Below, in pieces: positions 1 through 8,680 of a stretch of 64,000 nt of DNA. Each line of letters opens with the position of its first letter. Positions within the stretch are counted from its first letter, which is position 1. This stretch comes from Parvularcula sp039818345 (GTDB taxonomy: Bacteria; Pseudomonadota; Alphaproteobacteria; Caulobacterales; Parvularculaceae), in assembly GCA_039818345.1 (NCBI GenBank), contig JBCBUC010000004.1:133756-197755 (forward strand), given 5' to 3'. Below the pieces are notes generated by a model. That model was not told the origin of the DNA and searched no databases. It saw nothing but the letters and a program-made list of their open reading frames with translations. Position numbers and translations under genes: made by a program.

Positions 1-575
1 TTGCGCGCGGCGGGAAAGCACAGGCGGCAATGCTGTCAGCCCCTGCGACCCGAATTTACAAATCGCCTGTGATGCGCGGCCTGATCCGTAGCGTTTGCAG
101 CGTCCTTGTGGGCGTGGGGCTCGGCGATCAACCGGCACGCCCGGCCAACAACGCGATGACGTTTGAGGGCAACACCCTCACCACAGACCCAGCGCGTCAT
201 GCCTTTCTGCGTGATTTGTTGATTGCTGATGAAGAATTGGCGCTACCGCGGCCAACGTTCCACTTTGTTGATGCGATCCATACGGCGCAAGCGGCACTTC
301 AGAAACCGGGTGTGATCGAGGGCATCGAGGTGCCCGTCCTGATCGTCAGTGCCCGGGAAGACACTTGGGTCGATGCTACCCACCATGATGCCTTGGCGGC
401 GCATTATCCGAAAACCTTTGAGTTGGTGAAGGTCGAAGGCGCCTTGCATGAGCTTTTCATGGAACAGGATCAGTATCGAGATCAATTCTGGGATGCCTTT
501 GATCGCTTTGCTGATCGTTATGTTCCGAAAACCTCGTCAATCGACGAAACAGAGGACGGCTCCGCGAGCGTGTAG
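1..575 (+). CDS. Alpha/beta hydrolase (lysophospholipase-like), 3' part
   Basis: The reading frame is open from the left edge (first full codon at base 3), so the N-terminal half lies outside the window. What remains is the C-terminal part of an alpha/beta hydrolase of the PldB/monoglyceride-lipase type. A strand segment (VPVLIVSAREDTWVD) carries the acid residue, and GALHELFMEQDQYRDQFW supplies the catalytic histidine in the GxxHE context typical of lysophospholipases. The nucleophile serine is not in the window. The stop lies 58 bases inside the 3' end of the convergent dprA gene. Substrate (lysophospholipid or monoacylglycerol) is inferred from the family only. Confidence 0.75.
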   Translation, partial: ARGGKAQAAMLSAPATRIYKSPVMRGLIRSVCSVLVGVGLGDQPARPANNAMTFEGNTLTTDPARHAFLRDLLIADEELALPRPTFHFVDAIHTAQAALQKPGVIEGIEVPVLIVSAREDTWVDATHHDALAAHYPKTFELVKVEGALHELFMEQDQYRDQFWDAFDRFADRYVPKTSSIDETEDGSASV

Positions 576-1669
576 CTTCCGCCGCTGGTCTCACACGCAA
601 CACCGTCCAGCACCAGATCAAGCAACGTCATGGCCACCGATGCTGCGGGCGCGCCGGCTTCTGTGATGAGCACATCCTTGTGCGTTGGGGTGTAACTCAA
701 GAGCGCAAGGATCCGGTGTTTGAGATCTTCAGGCGGTTCCTGGTCATCGCTTTCATCTGCATACCAGCCCAGACCACTCGGCTCGAACAAGTGTTGGCGT
801 CGACCGGAGAGCTCTGTCACGACATCCTCCGCATCCCGCAAAAGAATGGCGCCCCGCCGAAGCAACTGATTGGTGCCAGCGCAGCGGGGATCCATCGGTG
901 ATCCTGGCACCGCGAACACATCGCGGCCCTGCTCCGATGCGAGGCGCGCGGTGATCAGTGTGCCCGACCGCTCGGCGGCTTCGACCACCACCACCCCAAG
1001 ACTTAAGCCAGAGACGATCCTGTTGCGTTTAGGAAAATCGCGGGCGCGCGCGACCATCCCTAAGGGCTGTTCTGACAGAACCGCTCCCCGGTCGGCGATC
1101 TCAGCGTAGAGTTTGGCATGCTCTGGCGGGTAGATATTGTCGATGCCGCCGGCAAGTACCGCGATCGTTCCTGTACTGAGCGCCCCTTCATGGGCCGCCC
1201 CGTCCGTTCCGCGGGCGAGGCCTGATGCTACCACAAAGCCTTCTTGGCCGAGGTCGCGCGCCAAGGATTTGGCAAAACTCCGACCAGCGGCCGACGCGTT
1301 GCGGGCACCCACAATCGCGATCGTGGGTTTGGATAAAAGCTGTTCATCGCCCTTAATCGTTAAAACCGGTGGCGGGTCGGCAATGGCGGCAAGCGCTTGC
1401 GGATAGGCAGCCTCCCCAAACGTTATAAGCCGACCACCATTTTTTTCCGCTGCCGCCCATTCCCGTTCTGCCGCACCAATTGGCGCCAAAGCGATCCGTC
1501 TGCGTTGGTCGGTCTGCGGACGCTCAAGGATCGCCTCGATACTCGCGTGAGCTGATCCAAACCGTTGAAACAGTTGATGATAAGAGATCGGCCCAACGCC
1601 GCCCGAGCGCGCGAGCCGAAGCCGACTCAGCTTCTCGTTGTGATCGATAACATCCTGCACGCTGACCAC
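518..1669 (-). CDS. dprA: DNA-processing protein DprA
   Basis: 383 aa, usual length for DprA/Smf, which binds incoming single-stranded DNA and loads RecA during natural transformation. N-terminal helical SAM-like region (residues 1-75), Rossmann-like core from about 115 to 285 with the GARNASAAG turn, VASGLARGTDGAAH, the GGIDNIYPPEH loop, SGLSLGVVVVEAAERSGTLIT and VFAVPGSP, all hallmark DprA blocks. A C-terminal winged-helix segment (about 310-375) follows. The start is GTG; a second GTG three codons later is an equal alternative. The gene is single, convergent with the hydrolase on its left and divergent from nnrDE on its right. Confidence 0.95.
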   Translation of the reverse strand: MVSVQDVIDHNEKLSRLRLARSGGVGPISYHQLFQRFGSAHASIEAILERPQTDQRRRIALAPIGAAEREWAAAEKNGGRLITFGEAAYPQALAAIADPPPVLTIKGDEQLLSKPTIAIVGARNASAAGRSFAKSLARDLGQEGFVVASGLARGTDGAAHEGALSTGTIAVLAGGIDNIYPPEHAKLYAEIADRGAVLSEQPLGMVARARDFPKRNRIVSGLSLGVVVVEAAERSGTLITARLASEQGRDVFAVPGSPMDPRCAGTNQLLRRGAILLRDAEDVVTELSGRRQHLFEPSGLGWYADESDDQEPPEDLKHRILALLSYTPTHKDVLITEAGAPAASVAMTLLDLVLDGVACETSGGSYTLAEPSSVSSIDEVFGT

Positions 1670-1791
1670 ACTGGCCCAACATAGGCCTGTGGTCCACTGC
1701 CAAGGGGATTAGCAACGCTCTTGCGTTATCTTGTTCGGTCAGTAGCCTTTTTGCGGTGCGTCACGTCGTCCGCGGTCGGGGAAGCGGTGTC

Positions 1792-3255
1792 ATGGAGTTT
1801 GAAACCCAAGCGTTTCTAGAGCGAGGCCTGCTCACGCCCGTCGCGATGGCGGCTGCGGATCAACGCACGATCGATGCGGGCACCGCGCGCGGCACCTTGA
1901 TCGCTCGGGCGGCCCGCTCGGTCTTTCGGATCTTGCGCGCGCAGTTCACCCGTCGCCCTGTCACCGTGCTGTGCGGTCCAGGTCAGAACGGCGAAGACGG
2001 TTGGATGCTAGCCGCTTTGCTTGCCGATGCGGGCTGGCCACTTGAGATCATTGATCTGGGCGGTGGGCTGCAGATTGATGACCCGGCGCCGGAAGGGCTT
2101 GCGTCTTACGTTAGGCCATCCGGCATTTTCGCGCCGACGTCGTCGAGTTTGATTGTCGATGCTGTGCTTGGGGCCGGGCTCGCACGACCCGTCAGCGGTG
2201 AGATTGCCCGGGTCTTCGAGAAGCTCAACCAATCCGATGCTAAGGTCTTGGCGATTGATCTGCCCAGCGGGATTGACGGTGCCACGGGCGAAGTGCGTGG
2301 CCAGGCCGTCCATGCCGACGTGACGGTTACCTTCCATCGCCTTAAACCAGGCCATCTCATCGGCGATGGCGCGGAGCTTTCGGGCCGGATTTTTCTTTGT
2401 GATATCGGGATTGCTCCTGAAGCGGATGACGCCAGCGCCGTCTGGAATGCGCCCTGCCTTTGGCGAGACAGTCTTTGCGGCCTCGTGCGCGAGACCCACA
2501 AATATGCCCGTGGCCATGTCTGCGTGATTGGAGGACCGGGCCTAAAAGGCGGCGCCGCGCGGCTTTCTGCGCGCGCAGCCAGCGTTTCTGGTGCGGGCGC
2601 TGTCACCTACCTCTCGCCGCTGAGCGGTGCTGAATTCGCCGCCGCGACGTTCGATGCAGTGATGGTCAAGCCGTTGGGAGATCGCGAGGCGCTTGATGCG
2701 TTCTTGCGCGATCGGGTAGGGGCGGTTGTTCTCGGCCCCGGTATGGGGCATGCGGAGAAAGCAGAAGAGGCAGTCAAGGCTGTCCTTGAAACCAAACTTC
2801 CGTGCGTGCTCGATGCGGACGCCCTCACGCTTTATGAGGGGCGTACCGACGAGCTTTTTGAGCACCTGCACGGTGCTTGCGTTCTCACCCCCCATGAAGG
2901 TGAGTTCTCTCGTCTGTTTCCTGATCTTTCCGGTGATAAGCGTATCCGGACGGAAAAAGCGGCGGAGCTTTCAGGCGCAACCGTTCTTCTTAAGGGCTCA
3001 ACCACGGTGATTGCCAAGACTGGGGAGCCCACGGTCATCAGCAGCCATGGCAGCCCGGCACTCGCCACGGCTGGATCCGGCGACGTGCTCGCGGGGTTGA
3101 TCGGCGGGTTCCTTGCCAAAGGGGTGACGCCTGTGAAAGCGGCGGCGGCCGGGGCGTGGGTGCATGCGGATGCGGCGCGCGACGCGGGCCCCAGTCTTAA
3201 TGCAGATCACCTCCCCGCACGGATTGTCTCCGTGATGGAAGCATTGTCCGTTTAA
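1792..3255 (+). CDS. nnrD: Bifunctional NAD(P)HX epimerase/dehydratase
   Basis: Repairs hydrated NADH/NADPH: the N-terminal YjeF_N half epimerises NAD(P)HX and the C-terminal carbohydrate-kinase-like half dehydrates it with ADP or ATP. Visible blocks are GPGQNGEDGW (the family usually has GPGNNGGDG), DAVLGAGLARPVSG and AIDLPSGIDGATG in the epimerase, then VLGPGMGH, LDADALTLY, LTPHEGEFSRLFP, LKGSTTVI and TAGSGDVLAGLIGGFLAKG in the dehydratase. ATG at 1792 was chosen over the upstream GTG at 1756 because it follows a purine-rich stretch and starts just before the conserved LTPVAMAAADQ region. The 3' end overlaps the convergent DUF1428 gene by four bases. Confidence 0.92.
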   Translation: MEFETQAFLERGLLTPVAMAAADQRTIDAGTARGTLIARAARSVFRILRAQFTRRPVTVLCGPGQNGEDGWMLAALLADAGWPLEIIDLGGGLQIDDPAPEGLASYVRPSGIFAPTSSSLIVDAVLGAGLARPVSGEIARVFEKLNQSDAKVLAIDLPSGIDGATGEVRGQAVHADVTVTFHRLKPGHLIGDGAELSGRIFLCDIGIAPEADDASAVWNAPCLWRDSLCGLVRETHKYARGHVCVIGGPGLKGGAARLSARAASVSGAGAVTYLSPLSGAEFAAATFDAVMVKPLGDREALDAFLRDRVGAVVLGPGMGHAEKAEEAVKAVLETKLPCVLDADALTLYEGRTDELFEHLHGACVLTPHEGEFSRLFPDLSGDKRIRTEKAAELSGATVLLKGSTTVIAKTGEPTVISSHGSPALATAGSGDVLAGLIGGFLAKGVTPVKAAAAGAWVHADAARDAGPSLNADHLPARIVSVMEALSV

Positions 3256-3602
3256 CGCTGCGCGACGATTTCTTCAAAGCCGCCAAAGATCATCCGGCTC
3301 ATGTCCAGAAGGCCGTCATGGTTGGCCATGGCCGGGTCATCCATCAGGTTGGCCCACGCCTTATCCCGCACGTCTTTGGAGGGCCACAGGATGGTCGAGA
3401 CGACCACGACTTCATTGTCTTGGCATTGAACAGCGCGGTGAAAATCGGTCACCTTGCCCTTGGGGACATCCACCCCCCAGTTTTCCGTCACGGCTCGTGC
3501 GCCATGGGTCATGAACACCGCCGCTGCGTTCGCTGCGACTTCGGTGTAGCGCGCGCGATGAATGGCCGGCACGGCGGAGACGGCGACTTCCAGATAGCTC
3601 AC
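3252..3602 (-). CDS. DUF1428 family protein
   Basis: Small conserved protein of the YbaA/DUF1428 family, a dimeric alpha-beta barrel fold of unknown function. Visible family blocks are AAVFMTHGARAVTENWG, DVPKGKVTDFHRAV, WPSKDVRDKAW and MIFGGFEEIV at the end. The longer frame reaches 3686, but the homologous part begins at VSYLEVAV. The valine there is a GTG (3600-3602) with a GGGAG ribosome-binding site nine bases upstream, giving 116 aa, which fits the family length. Function cannot be deduced from the neighbours. Confidence 0.85.
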   Translation of the reverse strand: MSYLEVAVSAVPAIHRARYTEVAANAAAVFMTHGARAVTENWGVDVPKGKVTDFHRAVQCQDNEVVVVSTILWPSKDVRDKAWANLMDDPAMANHDGLLDMSRMIFGGFEEIVAQR

Positions 3603-3716
3603 CTTGATTGGCTCCCATTGACGTCTATCCAGCAAAGCCGTCCGCCGATCGGTGGGCAAGAAAAGGGTGCAGCCTGTCGACATCACCCATCGATACGTCT
3701 AACGCTCGCCGTCCGT

Positions 3717-3801
3717 GCGGATGTGGCGGAATTGGTAGACGCGCCAGATTTAGGTTCTGGTGTCCTATGGCGTGGGAGTTCGAGTCTCCCCATCCGCACC
3801 A
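3717..3801 (+). tRNA. tRNA-Leu (anticodon UAG)
   Basis: 85-nt class II tRNA. Acceptor arms GCGGATG and CATCCGC pair exactly, and an encoded ACCA end follows. The anticodon stem CCAGA/TCTGG encloses loop TTTAGGT with anticodon TAG, reading CUA-type leucine codons. A long variable arm, as expected for tRNA-Leu, precedes the T arm with GTTCGAGTC. A short run of T follows at 3802-3806. Confidence 0.97.
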
Positions 3802-3802
3802 T

Positions 3803-4197
3803 TTTTGATCTCATGACGCGTGGCGCCTCCGATAGGGCGGGCTGACCGCCACGCGACCAGTCCGTCGTTTTGGGTGCTAAGTTCAATCCTTATGCGATGA
3901 GCTCCACGATGTTGTGTTTCCCCTCGGTTTGGCTTTTGGGAACCTCAACAGAACAGCTGTCGTGTGGATCAAGTGCCTGAGGCTGGCGCCCACTGACCGA
4001 TCACCGACGATGCCCGAGGCCATGGGGGTAACCGGTTCTCTCTTATTGCCTTATGATGGACATTCATTCCCGAGGCTGATCTTTACGGGATCACTGATTT
4101 CTTTATTATGTTCTATTCTGAATAATTATGCTGGAAAGTGATGTGTCAGTCCTGGCATACGAGACGGCCCAGATCTTGGATTGCCGCTAACCGACGA
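3803..4197. other. Intergenic stretch without recognisable gene
   Basis: About 395 bases between tRNA-Leu and a minus-strand hypothetical gene. Two overlapping plus-strand frames of 75 codons exist here, but neither has a convincing ribosome-binding site nor protein-like composition. The segment from about 4070 to 4140 is AT-rich. I see no RNA gene or clear terminator. Confidence 0.5.
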
Positions 4198-4659
4198 TCA
4201 ATACACTCCGTTTTTAAGACGATCATTGAGATAGGCCTCAGCGTTTGGATCAGCCGTCATCATGTTTTCCACCCAAGCGTTTCGTTCATGGTCAATGACC
4301 ACATGCTCCCAAACGCATGCGTGAAATCGCTGGTGATCTCGAGACACGAACCGCGCATTGAATAGGTCGTCAGCAGACGCGAGGGTCCCTAAGGCAATAT
4401 CTTGATGCGCCCACCAATGAATGAGCAGCCAATTGCACAGTTCGCCAAGATGAAGGATCGCATAACCCAATCCATGGTCAGAACCTTCTTTTTCACGCAG
4501 CACGGGCAGGTGATCATGAGCATATTGCTCAGCCGTACACTGAATGGTTTCGGTTGAGACCTGGGTTTCCCGCTTTTTTATCATATAGACCTTCAAAGCC
4601 AAATCGTTGATGCGCCAAAGATCGTGGGCGGTGAAGACTCTTGATTGATAGGGCGTCAT
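4198..4659 (-). CDS. Conserved hypothetical cytoplasmic protein
   Basis: 153 aa from an ATG at 4659 preceded by GAGG at good spacing; an ATG two codons earlier and a longer form to 4710 are possible. No signal peptide or membrane segment. The protein is rich in His and Trp (LCNWLLIHWWAHQDIALG, RFHACVWEHVVIDHERNAWVENM) and looks alpha-helical. I do not recognise the family. It lies about 100 bases downstream of the DUF885 operon on the same strand and may be its last gene or independent. Confidence 0.6.
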   Translation of the reverse strand: MTPYQSRVFTAHDLWRINDLALKVYMIKKRETQVSTETIQCTAEQYAHDHLPVLREKEGSDHGLGYAILHLGELCNWLLIHWWAHQDIALGTLASADDLFNARFVSRDHQRFHACVWEHVVIDHERNAWVENMMTADPNAEAYLNDRLKNGVY

Positions 4660-4759
4660 GGCCATCACCTCGTGATTTCTGCCGATTACACTGACAAACG
4701 GCGCTACCATAAAGACAGTATACAGACGGAATATACACCATCAGCGTCTGATTGGCTCT

Positions 4760-5434
4760 CTACTCGTCCCAAATCCAGGCTGGACAGGATGCATCAAGGT
4801 CACGTCGGCTACGCTCCACGCCGTTATCAGAAATCATGATCATGTAACCATGCGGACCTTGGTAGCCGATCATCGGGGTGGGCTGCTGCGGGTCGTATTG
4901 GCCCATATCATGGCCAATATCGATGTTGGTGAGGTCGGGTGCGTAAAACATCACGTGAGGAGGGAAAAAGCCAAGTTTCCCTGTTTGGCGATTGACTGGC
5001 CGATTATAGCGCGAAAGCATATACGCAACACCAGGACGACGAACACGGATAAAATCTCCGGACTGAAACTTCTCGGCTATCTCTTCATTGATTGTTTTGA
5101 CGGAAGCACCTGCCAACATTCTTTGGCCGAAATATTTAATCTTTGGAATGATGGTTTCGGCACCCTCCGCGTCGAAGCAGGTGGGTTTCAAGACTCGAGG
5201 ATCATCTCGATTCACAACACACGTGAAAGGGTTATCGCCCGTGCGGACCCGTTGATAGCCCTCTTGCGTGAACGCATAGACGCTGGCCTCGCTCCGCAAA
5301 TAGTCTGGCGCAGCGCTGAGGGCGATCGAAACTTCACAAGCTTCGGTTAAAATCTCTGGTCGCGTGCTCGTTTGTGCGAGAGTGGAGCTCGTCATTCCAA
5401 TAAGCGAAAGCGTGATGATCAGATGTCTTATCAT
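4760..5434 (-). CDS. Secreted protein of unknown function
   Basis: 224 aa from an ATG at 5434 with AGGGAA just upstream; the longer frame to 5464 was rejected because the signal peptide (MIRHLIITLSLIGM ... TLAQ) begins here. The mature part has four cysteines and mixed alpha/beta character, with a C-terminal PHGYMIMISDN segment. Family not recognised. The start overlaps the stop of the DUF885 gene in an ATGA arrangement, so the two are probably translationally coupled and both exported. Confidence 0.7.
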   Translation of the reverse strand: MIRHLIITLSLIGMTSSTLAQTSTRPEILTEACEVSIALSAAPDYLRSEASVYAFTQEGYQRVRTGDNPFTCVVNRDDPRVLKPTCFDAEGAETIIPKIKYFGQRMLAGASVKTINEEIAEKFQSGDFIRVRRPGVAYMLSRYNRPVNRQTGKLGFFPPHVMFYAPDLTNIDIGHDMGQYDPQQPTPMIGYQGPHGYMIMISDNGVERSRRDLDASCPAWIWDE

Positions 5435-7338
5435 GTCCGAGTTCCCTTTTCTGCCTCGATCCATGCCTCGACCCGACCACTCAGAACAGTCATTGGCATG
5501 GATCCATCGCGCAACACCACGTCGTGGAACTCGCGGAGATCAAATGAGTCGCCAAGTTCTCTTTCCGCGCGAGCGCGCAGGCGCTGAAACTGGATCATGC
5601 CAAGTTTGTAGGAGGCAGCTTGTCCAGGCCACACAGCATAGCGTTCAACTTCCCTGGCGATCGATTCTTCGCTTTCACCAGTAACGTCGACCATATAGTC
5701 GATCGCCTTTTCGCGGCTCCAGCGTTTATGATGGAGGCCGGTATCAACAACTAAGCGTACGGAACGATAGAGTTCCATTCGAAGGCGTCCTAAATTCCCT
5801 AAAGGATCACCTTCATATAGGCCCATTTCTAGTGCGAGCTCTTCAGTATAAAGAGCCCACCCTTCTCCATAATCGCCAAACCACATCATATTTTGAAGAA
5901 GGGGTTGATCGGTGACAGAAAGCGCCATGCCGGCTTGGAAATGATGGCCCGGTACTGCTTCGTGAAAGACGAGAGACTTCAGTGTATAAACTGGAATGTC
6001 CGCAGAGTCTTTCATATTGACCCAAAAGACGCCGGGTCGCGACCCATCAAGCGGGGGCGGTGTGTAATATCCCCCCGAAGAAACATCCTGTTCGTGGACA
6101 GGAATGCGGCGGACCTCGATTTCATAGTCTGGAATGGTCAGGAACCAGTCGTCGGCGATATCAAGAACGCTTTCGGCATCTCGCTGGAGTTTCGCCACCA
6201 GTTCAGCTTTCGCTTCATCAGTATTAGGAATAAGATATCGAGGATCTTTAAAGAGTAGCGACATGCGTTCGCCAACACTGCCCTCGGTGTAGCCAACATC
6301 ACGCAAGATGACATCCATCTCGCCGTGGATACGAGCGACATCGCGAAGCCCGATGCTATGGATTTCTCTTGGCGTGAGGCCGTTAGCGCCCCACGATTCT
6401 AGTGCAACACGGTACATATCATTGCCGCGAGGGAGGCACCAAATGCCAGCGTCTTGTCCCGCCTGAGGAATAAGAGCGTCGATCCGGCGCTCGAACCGCT
6501 GAAACGCAGGGTATACCTCTGATTCCATGATGGCGATGGCGCGATCGTAAAAATCAGTCTTAACCGTTTCGTCAACGTCCTCGATTGATTCCAGCTTGGA
6601 ACGGAAACTGGTCGTAATCGGATGATCTTGCACTTGACTGGAAGTGATATCGCGTGAGGACTGGGAGACTGCTTCTAGTGCAAAGGCAGGCGGGACGATG
6701 CCGCGAGCAGCGTCGCGCTCGGCAACGTCGGCGATTTCGCCGAGCACACGATCCACTTCTGCCAAGCGTGACAACCAGTTCTCCGCGTCATCGACTGACC
6801 GAACGGGTATTTGTGCGGTGAACAATCTGGGTAGTGAGATGTGTGGCCCGAAGAGTTGGTCCACTGCGTAAGGGGGATTGGCGGACAGGACTGACGGCAA
6901 GCCGGTTTGGAATTGGTTTTGCGCAGCGGCTAGCTCATAGGCGTTCAGCATCACATCAAAGGTGATTTTGCTCTGGTCACTGAGTTCACTTCGGTTGATG
7001 GCGCGCAGTTGACGGAGCATTGCCTGCTGATCTTTATAGATATCATCTAACGATTCTGGATCAAATTGGCTAAGCTTGCCGTGAAAACCTTCGCCTCCAT
7101 ATTCCGCCGAAACCCCCATCTGACTTGCCCATTCTGGCGAGTCGCGGAGGATAAGACGCGCGTGTTCCTCCGCAAGCTTACGAAGCTGTTGATCAGACTG
7201 TCCAGAAATCCCGGATTGAGTTTGCAGCGATATCTGATCAGTACTCGTTGATAACGAGCAGCTAGGCAAAAGAGCAATCGTCGTGACGCTGCCGATCAAT
7301 GTGGCGACCAACCTTTGGCGTAAGACTAAAGTGTTCAT
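5431..7338 (-). CDS. DUF885 family lipoprotein, probable metallopeptidase
   Basis: 635 aa with an N-terminal lipoprotein signal ending in LLPSC, so a lipid-anchored periplasmic or outer-membrane protein. The DUF885 domain fills the rest. Near residue 459 it has HEAVPGHHFQ, the HExxxGHH zinc-binding pattern of this family, followed by GEGWALYTEELALEMG, where the second Glu is a likely zinc ligand, and later PGQAASYKLG and LREFHDVVLRDGSMPM, all typical of DUF885. Activity as a peptidase is inferred from the motif. AGGGGTG lies seven bases before the ATG. It is the main gene of a minus-strand operon controlled from the 8.6 kb intergenic region. Confidence 0.88.
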   Translation of the reverse strand: MNTLVLRQRLVATLIGSVTTIALLPSCSLSTSTDQISLQTQSGISGQSDQQLRKLAEEHARLILRDSPEWASQMGVSAEYGGEGFHGKLSQFDPESLDDIYKDQQAMLRQLRAINRSELSDQSKITFDVMLNAYELAAAQNQFQTGLPSVLSANPPYAVDQLFGPHISLPRLFTAQIPVRSVDDAENWLSRLAEVDRVLGEIADVAERDAARGIVPPAFALEAVSQSSRDITSSQVQDHPITTSFRSKLESIEDVDETVKTDFYDRAIAIMESEVYPAFQRFERRIDALIPQAGQDAGIWCLPRGNDMYRVALESWGANGLTPREIHSIGLRDVARIHGEMDVILRDVGYTEGSVGERMSLLFKDPRYLIPNTDEAKAELVAKLQRDAESVLDIADDWFLTIPDYEIEVRRIPVHEQDVSSGGYYTPPPLDGSRPGVFWVNMKDSADIPVYTLKSLVFHEAVPGHHFQAGMALSVTDQPLLQNMMWFGDYGEGWALYTEELALEMGLYEGDPLGNLGRLRMELYRSVRLVVDTGLHHKRWSREKAIDYMVDVTGESEESIAREVERYAVWPGQAASYKLGMIQFQRLRARAERELGDSFDLREFHDVVLRDGSMPMTVLSGRVEAWIEAEKGTRT

Positions 7339-7350
7339 TTACTGGCACCC

Positions 7351-7554
7351 CTAAACCTTGAATTGGTGATATGGTCCGTCTGGCAACGAATTATCCCATG
7401 CGAACTCTATGGTTGAATTGTACTCCCAACTATCTCCGCCATCTCCTGAAAAAGGACTGTTCCCATCGTGCAGGCGCGCTGGTGATCCTTGTCCAAATAA
7501 ATGGGAACTTGATCGGTTCGCCGCGGAATTCGTCGTTTCGAAAGCCTGCGTCAT
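7351..7554 (-). CDS. Possible small protein between GST and DUF885 genes
   Basis: 67-codon frame whose ATG overlaps the stop of the GST gene as ATGA, the same coupling used at the SnoaL/GST and DUF885/secreted-protein junctions, and whose stop lies 12 bases before the DUF885 start. The product is polar with several aromatic residues and has no signal peptide or known domain. The position argues for a real gene; the amino-acid composition is not convincing either way. If it is not translated, the 212-base gap is simply a spacer. Confidence 0.35.
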   Translation of the reverse strand: MTQAFETTNSAANRSSSHLFGQGSPARLHDGNSPFSGDGGDSWEYNSTIEFAWDNSLPDGPYHQFKV

Positions 7555-8198
7555 GCGTAGACCTCATCAATCTCCACCACCCAAGCTTCTATCCTGGACT
7601 GCGCTTCCCATTCCTTCCACGGAATAAGCGATTTTAGGCTGTGAGAATATAATTGAACTGCTGGATGATCAGATAATTCATAGATCTCCAGACGATTGAC
7701 AATCGGCGCAAACATTCCGTCTGCGATGGTGAATTGGTCTCCATAAAGAAACGGGCCACCATGCCGTTGCAACCGTTCAGACCAGATGGCTTCTACTCTT
7801 GTCACATCTTTTTGAACGGTCTGATCGACCGGTATGGCTTCTGTTTTCCGGCGGATGTTCATGGGGCAGGCGGCGCGTAGGGCATAAAAACCAGCATGCA
7901 TCTCGTTCGCGATCGAACGTGCATCGGCCCGCTGAGAGGGATCTTCCGGCCACAGACCAGCTTGAGGGAACTGCTCAGCGAGATATTCGAGAATAGAGAG
8001 CGATTCCCAGACAGCTCGCCCTTCGTCGAGAAGAACGGGAACTTTTCCATGCGGTGCAAACTCGAAAAAATCTGCATAGTTATTATCAACATCAAAGGGA
8101 CGGAGGTCCTCATCAAAGTCTATGCCCTTCACCTTCATCGTTAGCCAAACGCGTAGCGACCAAGATGAGTAGTTCTTATTGCCAATAAAGAGTTTCAT
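7551..8198 (-). CDS. Glutathione S-transferase family protein
   Basis: 215 aa, normal GST length. N-terminal thioredoxin-like domain starting MKLFIGNKNYSSWSLRVWL, where the SSWSLR serine is the likely glutathione-activating residue, then GKVPVLLDEG (cis-Pro) and WESLSILEYLAEQFP. The C-terminal helical domain contains GPFLYGDQFTIADGMFAPIVNR, the conserved capping-box region. Its start overlaps the SnoaL-like gene by ATGA. The substrate is unknown; the company of a SnoaL-like protein suggests detoxification or modification of a small molecule. Confidence 0.9.
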   Translation of the reverse strand: MKLFIGNKNYSSWSLRVWLTMKVKGIDFDEDLRPFDVDNNYADFFEFAPHGKVPVLLDEGRAVWESLSILEYLAEQFPQAGLWPEDPSQRADARSIANEMHAGFYALRAACPMNIRRKTEAIPVDQTVQKDVTRVEAIWSERLQRHGGPFLYGDQFTIADGMFAPIVNRLEIYELSDHPAVQLYSHSLKSLIPWKEWEAQSRIEAWVVEIDEVYA

Positions 8199-8608
8199 CC
8201 GCTCGGCTCCTGTTGGACTGCGTGATCAGAAGGGTTGATACAGACTTTGCGGTAGGCATTTTTCAAGACGATGAGCGGTCCTTCGAAAATAAAGAAGTCG
8301 CAACCAAGAGAAACTGATCCAATTATATCAGTGTAGCGCCATTCCCAGTACGCACGTTCGCCGAAGATGTTGATATTGTTCACTTCGGTCGTGACTGATG
8401 AATCGTGATACAGTATCTGGCTGATAAGTTCTGCGATTTCTCGGTGCCCTTTGGCACGCGTGCCAGGTAGTGGTCCAACCGATGCGTGATATTCAGCATA
8501 AGGTGCGAAACAGGTTAGAACGCCATCGATGTCTCTGGCTGCCCATTTGTCCGCAAGCGTCCTGAGAGTGCCTTGGCGAGCCGTTTCTATGTTTGTGTTG
8601 ATCCTCAT
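8195..8608 (-). CDS. SnoaL-like / NTF2-fold protein
   Basis: 137 aa from the ATG at 8608 (MRINTNIE); a longer form to 8644 would run into the probable operator region. The pattern LADKWAARDIDGVLTCFAPYAEYHASVG followed by GHREIAELISQIL and a final strand-rich half (AYWEWRYTD) is typical of the cone-shaped NTF2/SnoaL fold, used by cyclases, isomerases and dehydratases. Catalytic identity cannot be told. It is the first gene of the minus-strand operon with GST and DUF885. Confidence 0.75.
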   Translation of the reverse strand: MRINTNIETARQGTLRTLADKWAARDIDGVLTCFAPYAEYHASVGPLPGTRAKGHREIAELISQILYHDSSVTTEVNNINIFGERAYWEWRYTDIIGSVSLGCDFFIFEGPLIVLKNAYRKVCINPSDHAVQQEPSG

Positions 8609-8680
8609 CCTGTTGGGATTTACGCCAAGAGTGGCATAAAACATTGTGCCATTTTGGATTAAAAAGATTGGACCAATTGA
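8609..8680. promoter_or_regulatory. Divergent promoter region with putative MocR operator
   Basis: 72 bases between the SnoaL-like start and the MocR start. It holds a perfect 11-base palindrome ATTGGACCAAT (8667-8677), a direct repeat TTGGAT (8654) / TTGGAC (8668) spaced 14 bases apart, and an inverted TGGCA ... TGCCA pair (8632-8651). MocR/GabR regulators commonly bind direct repeats or imperfect palindromes of this sort in divergent promoters, so autoregulation plus control of the operon is likely. Confidence 0.5.
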
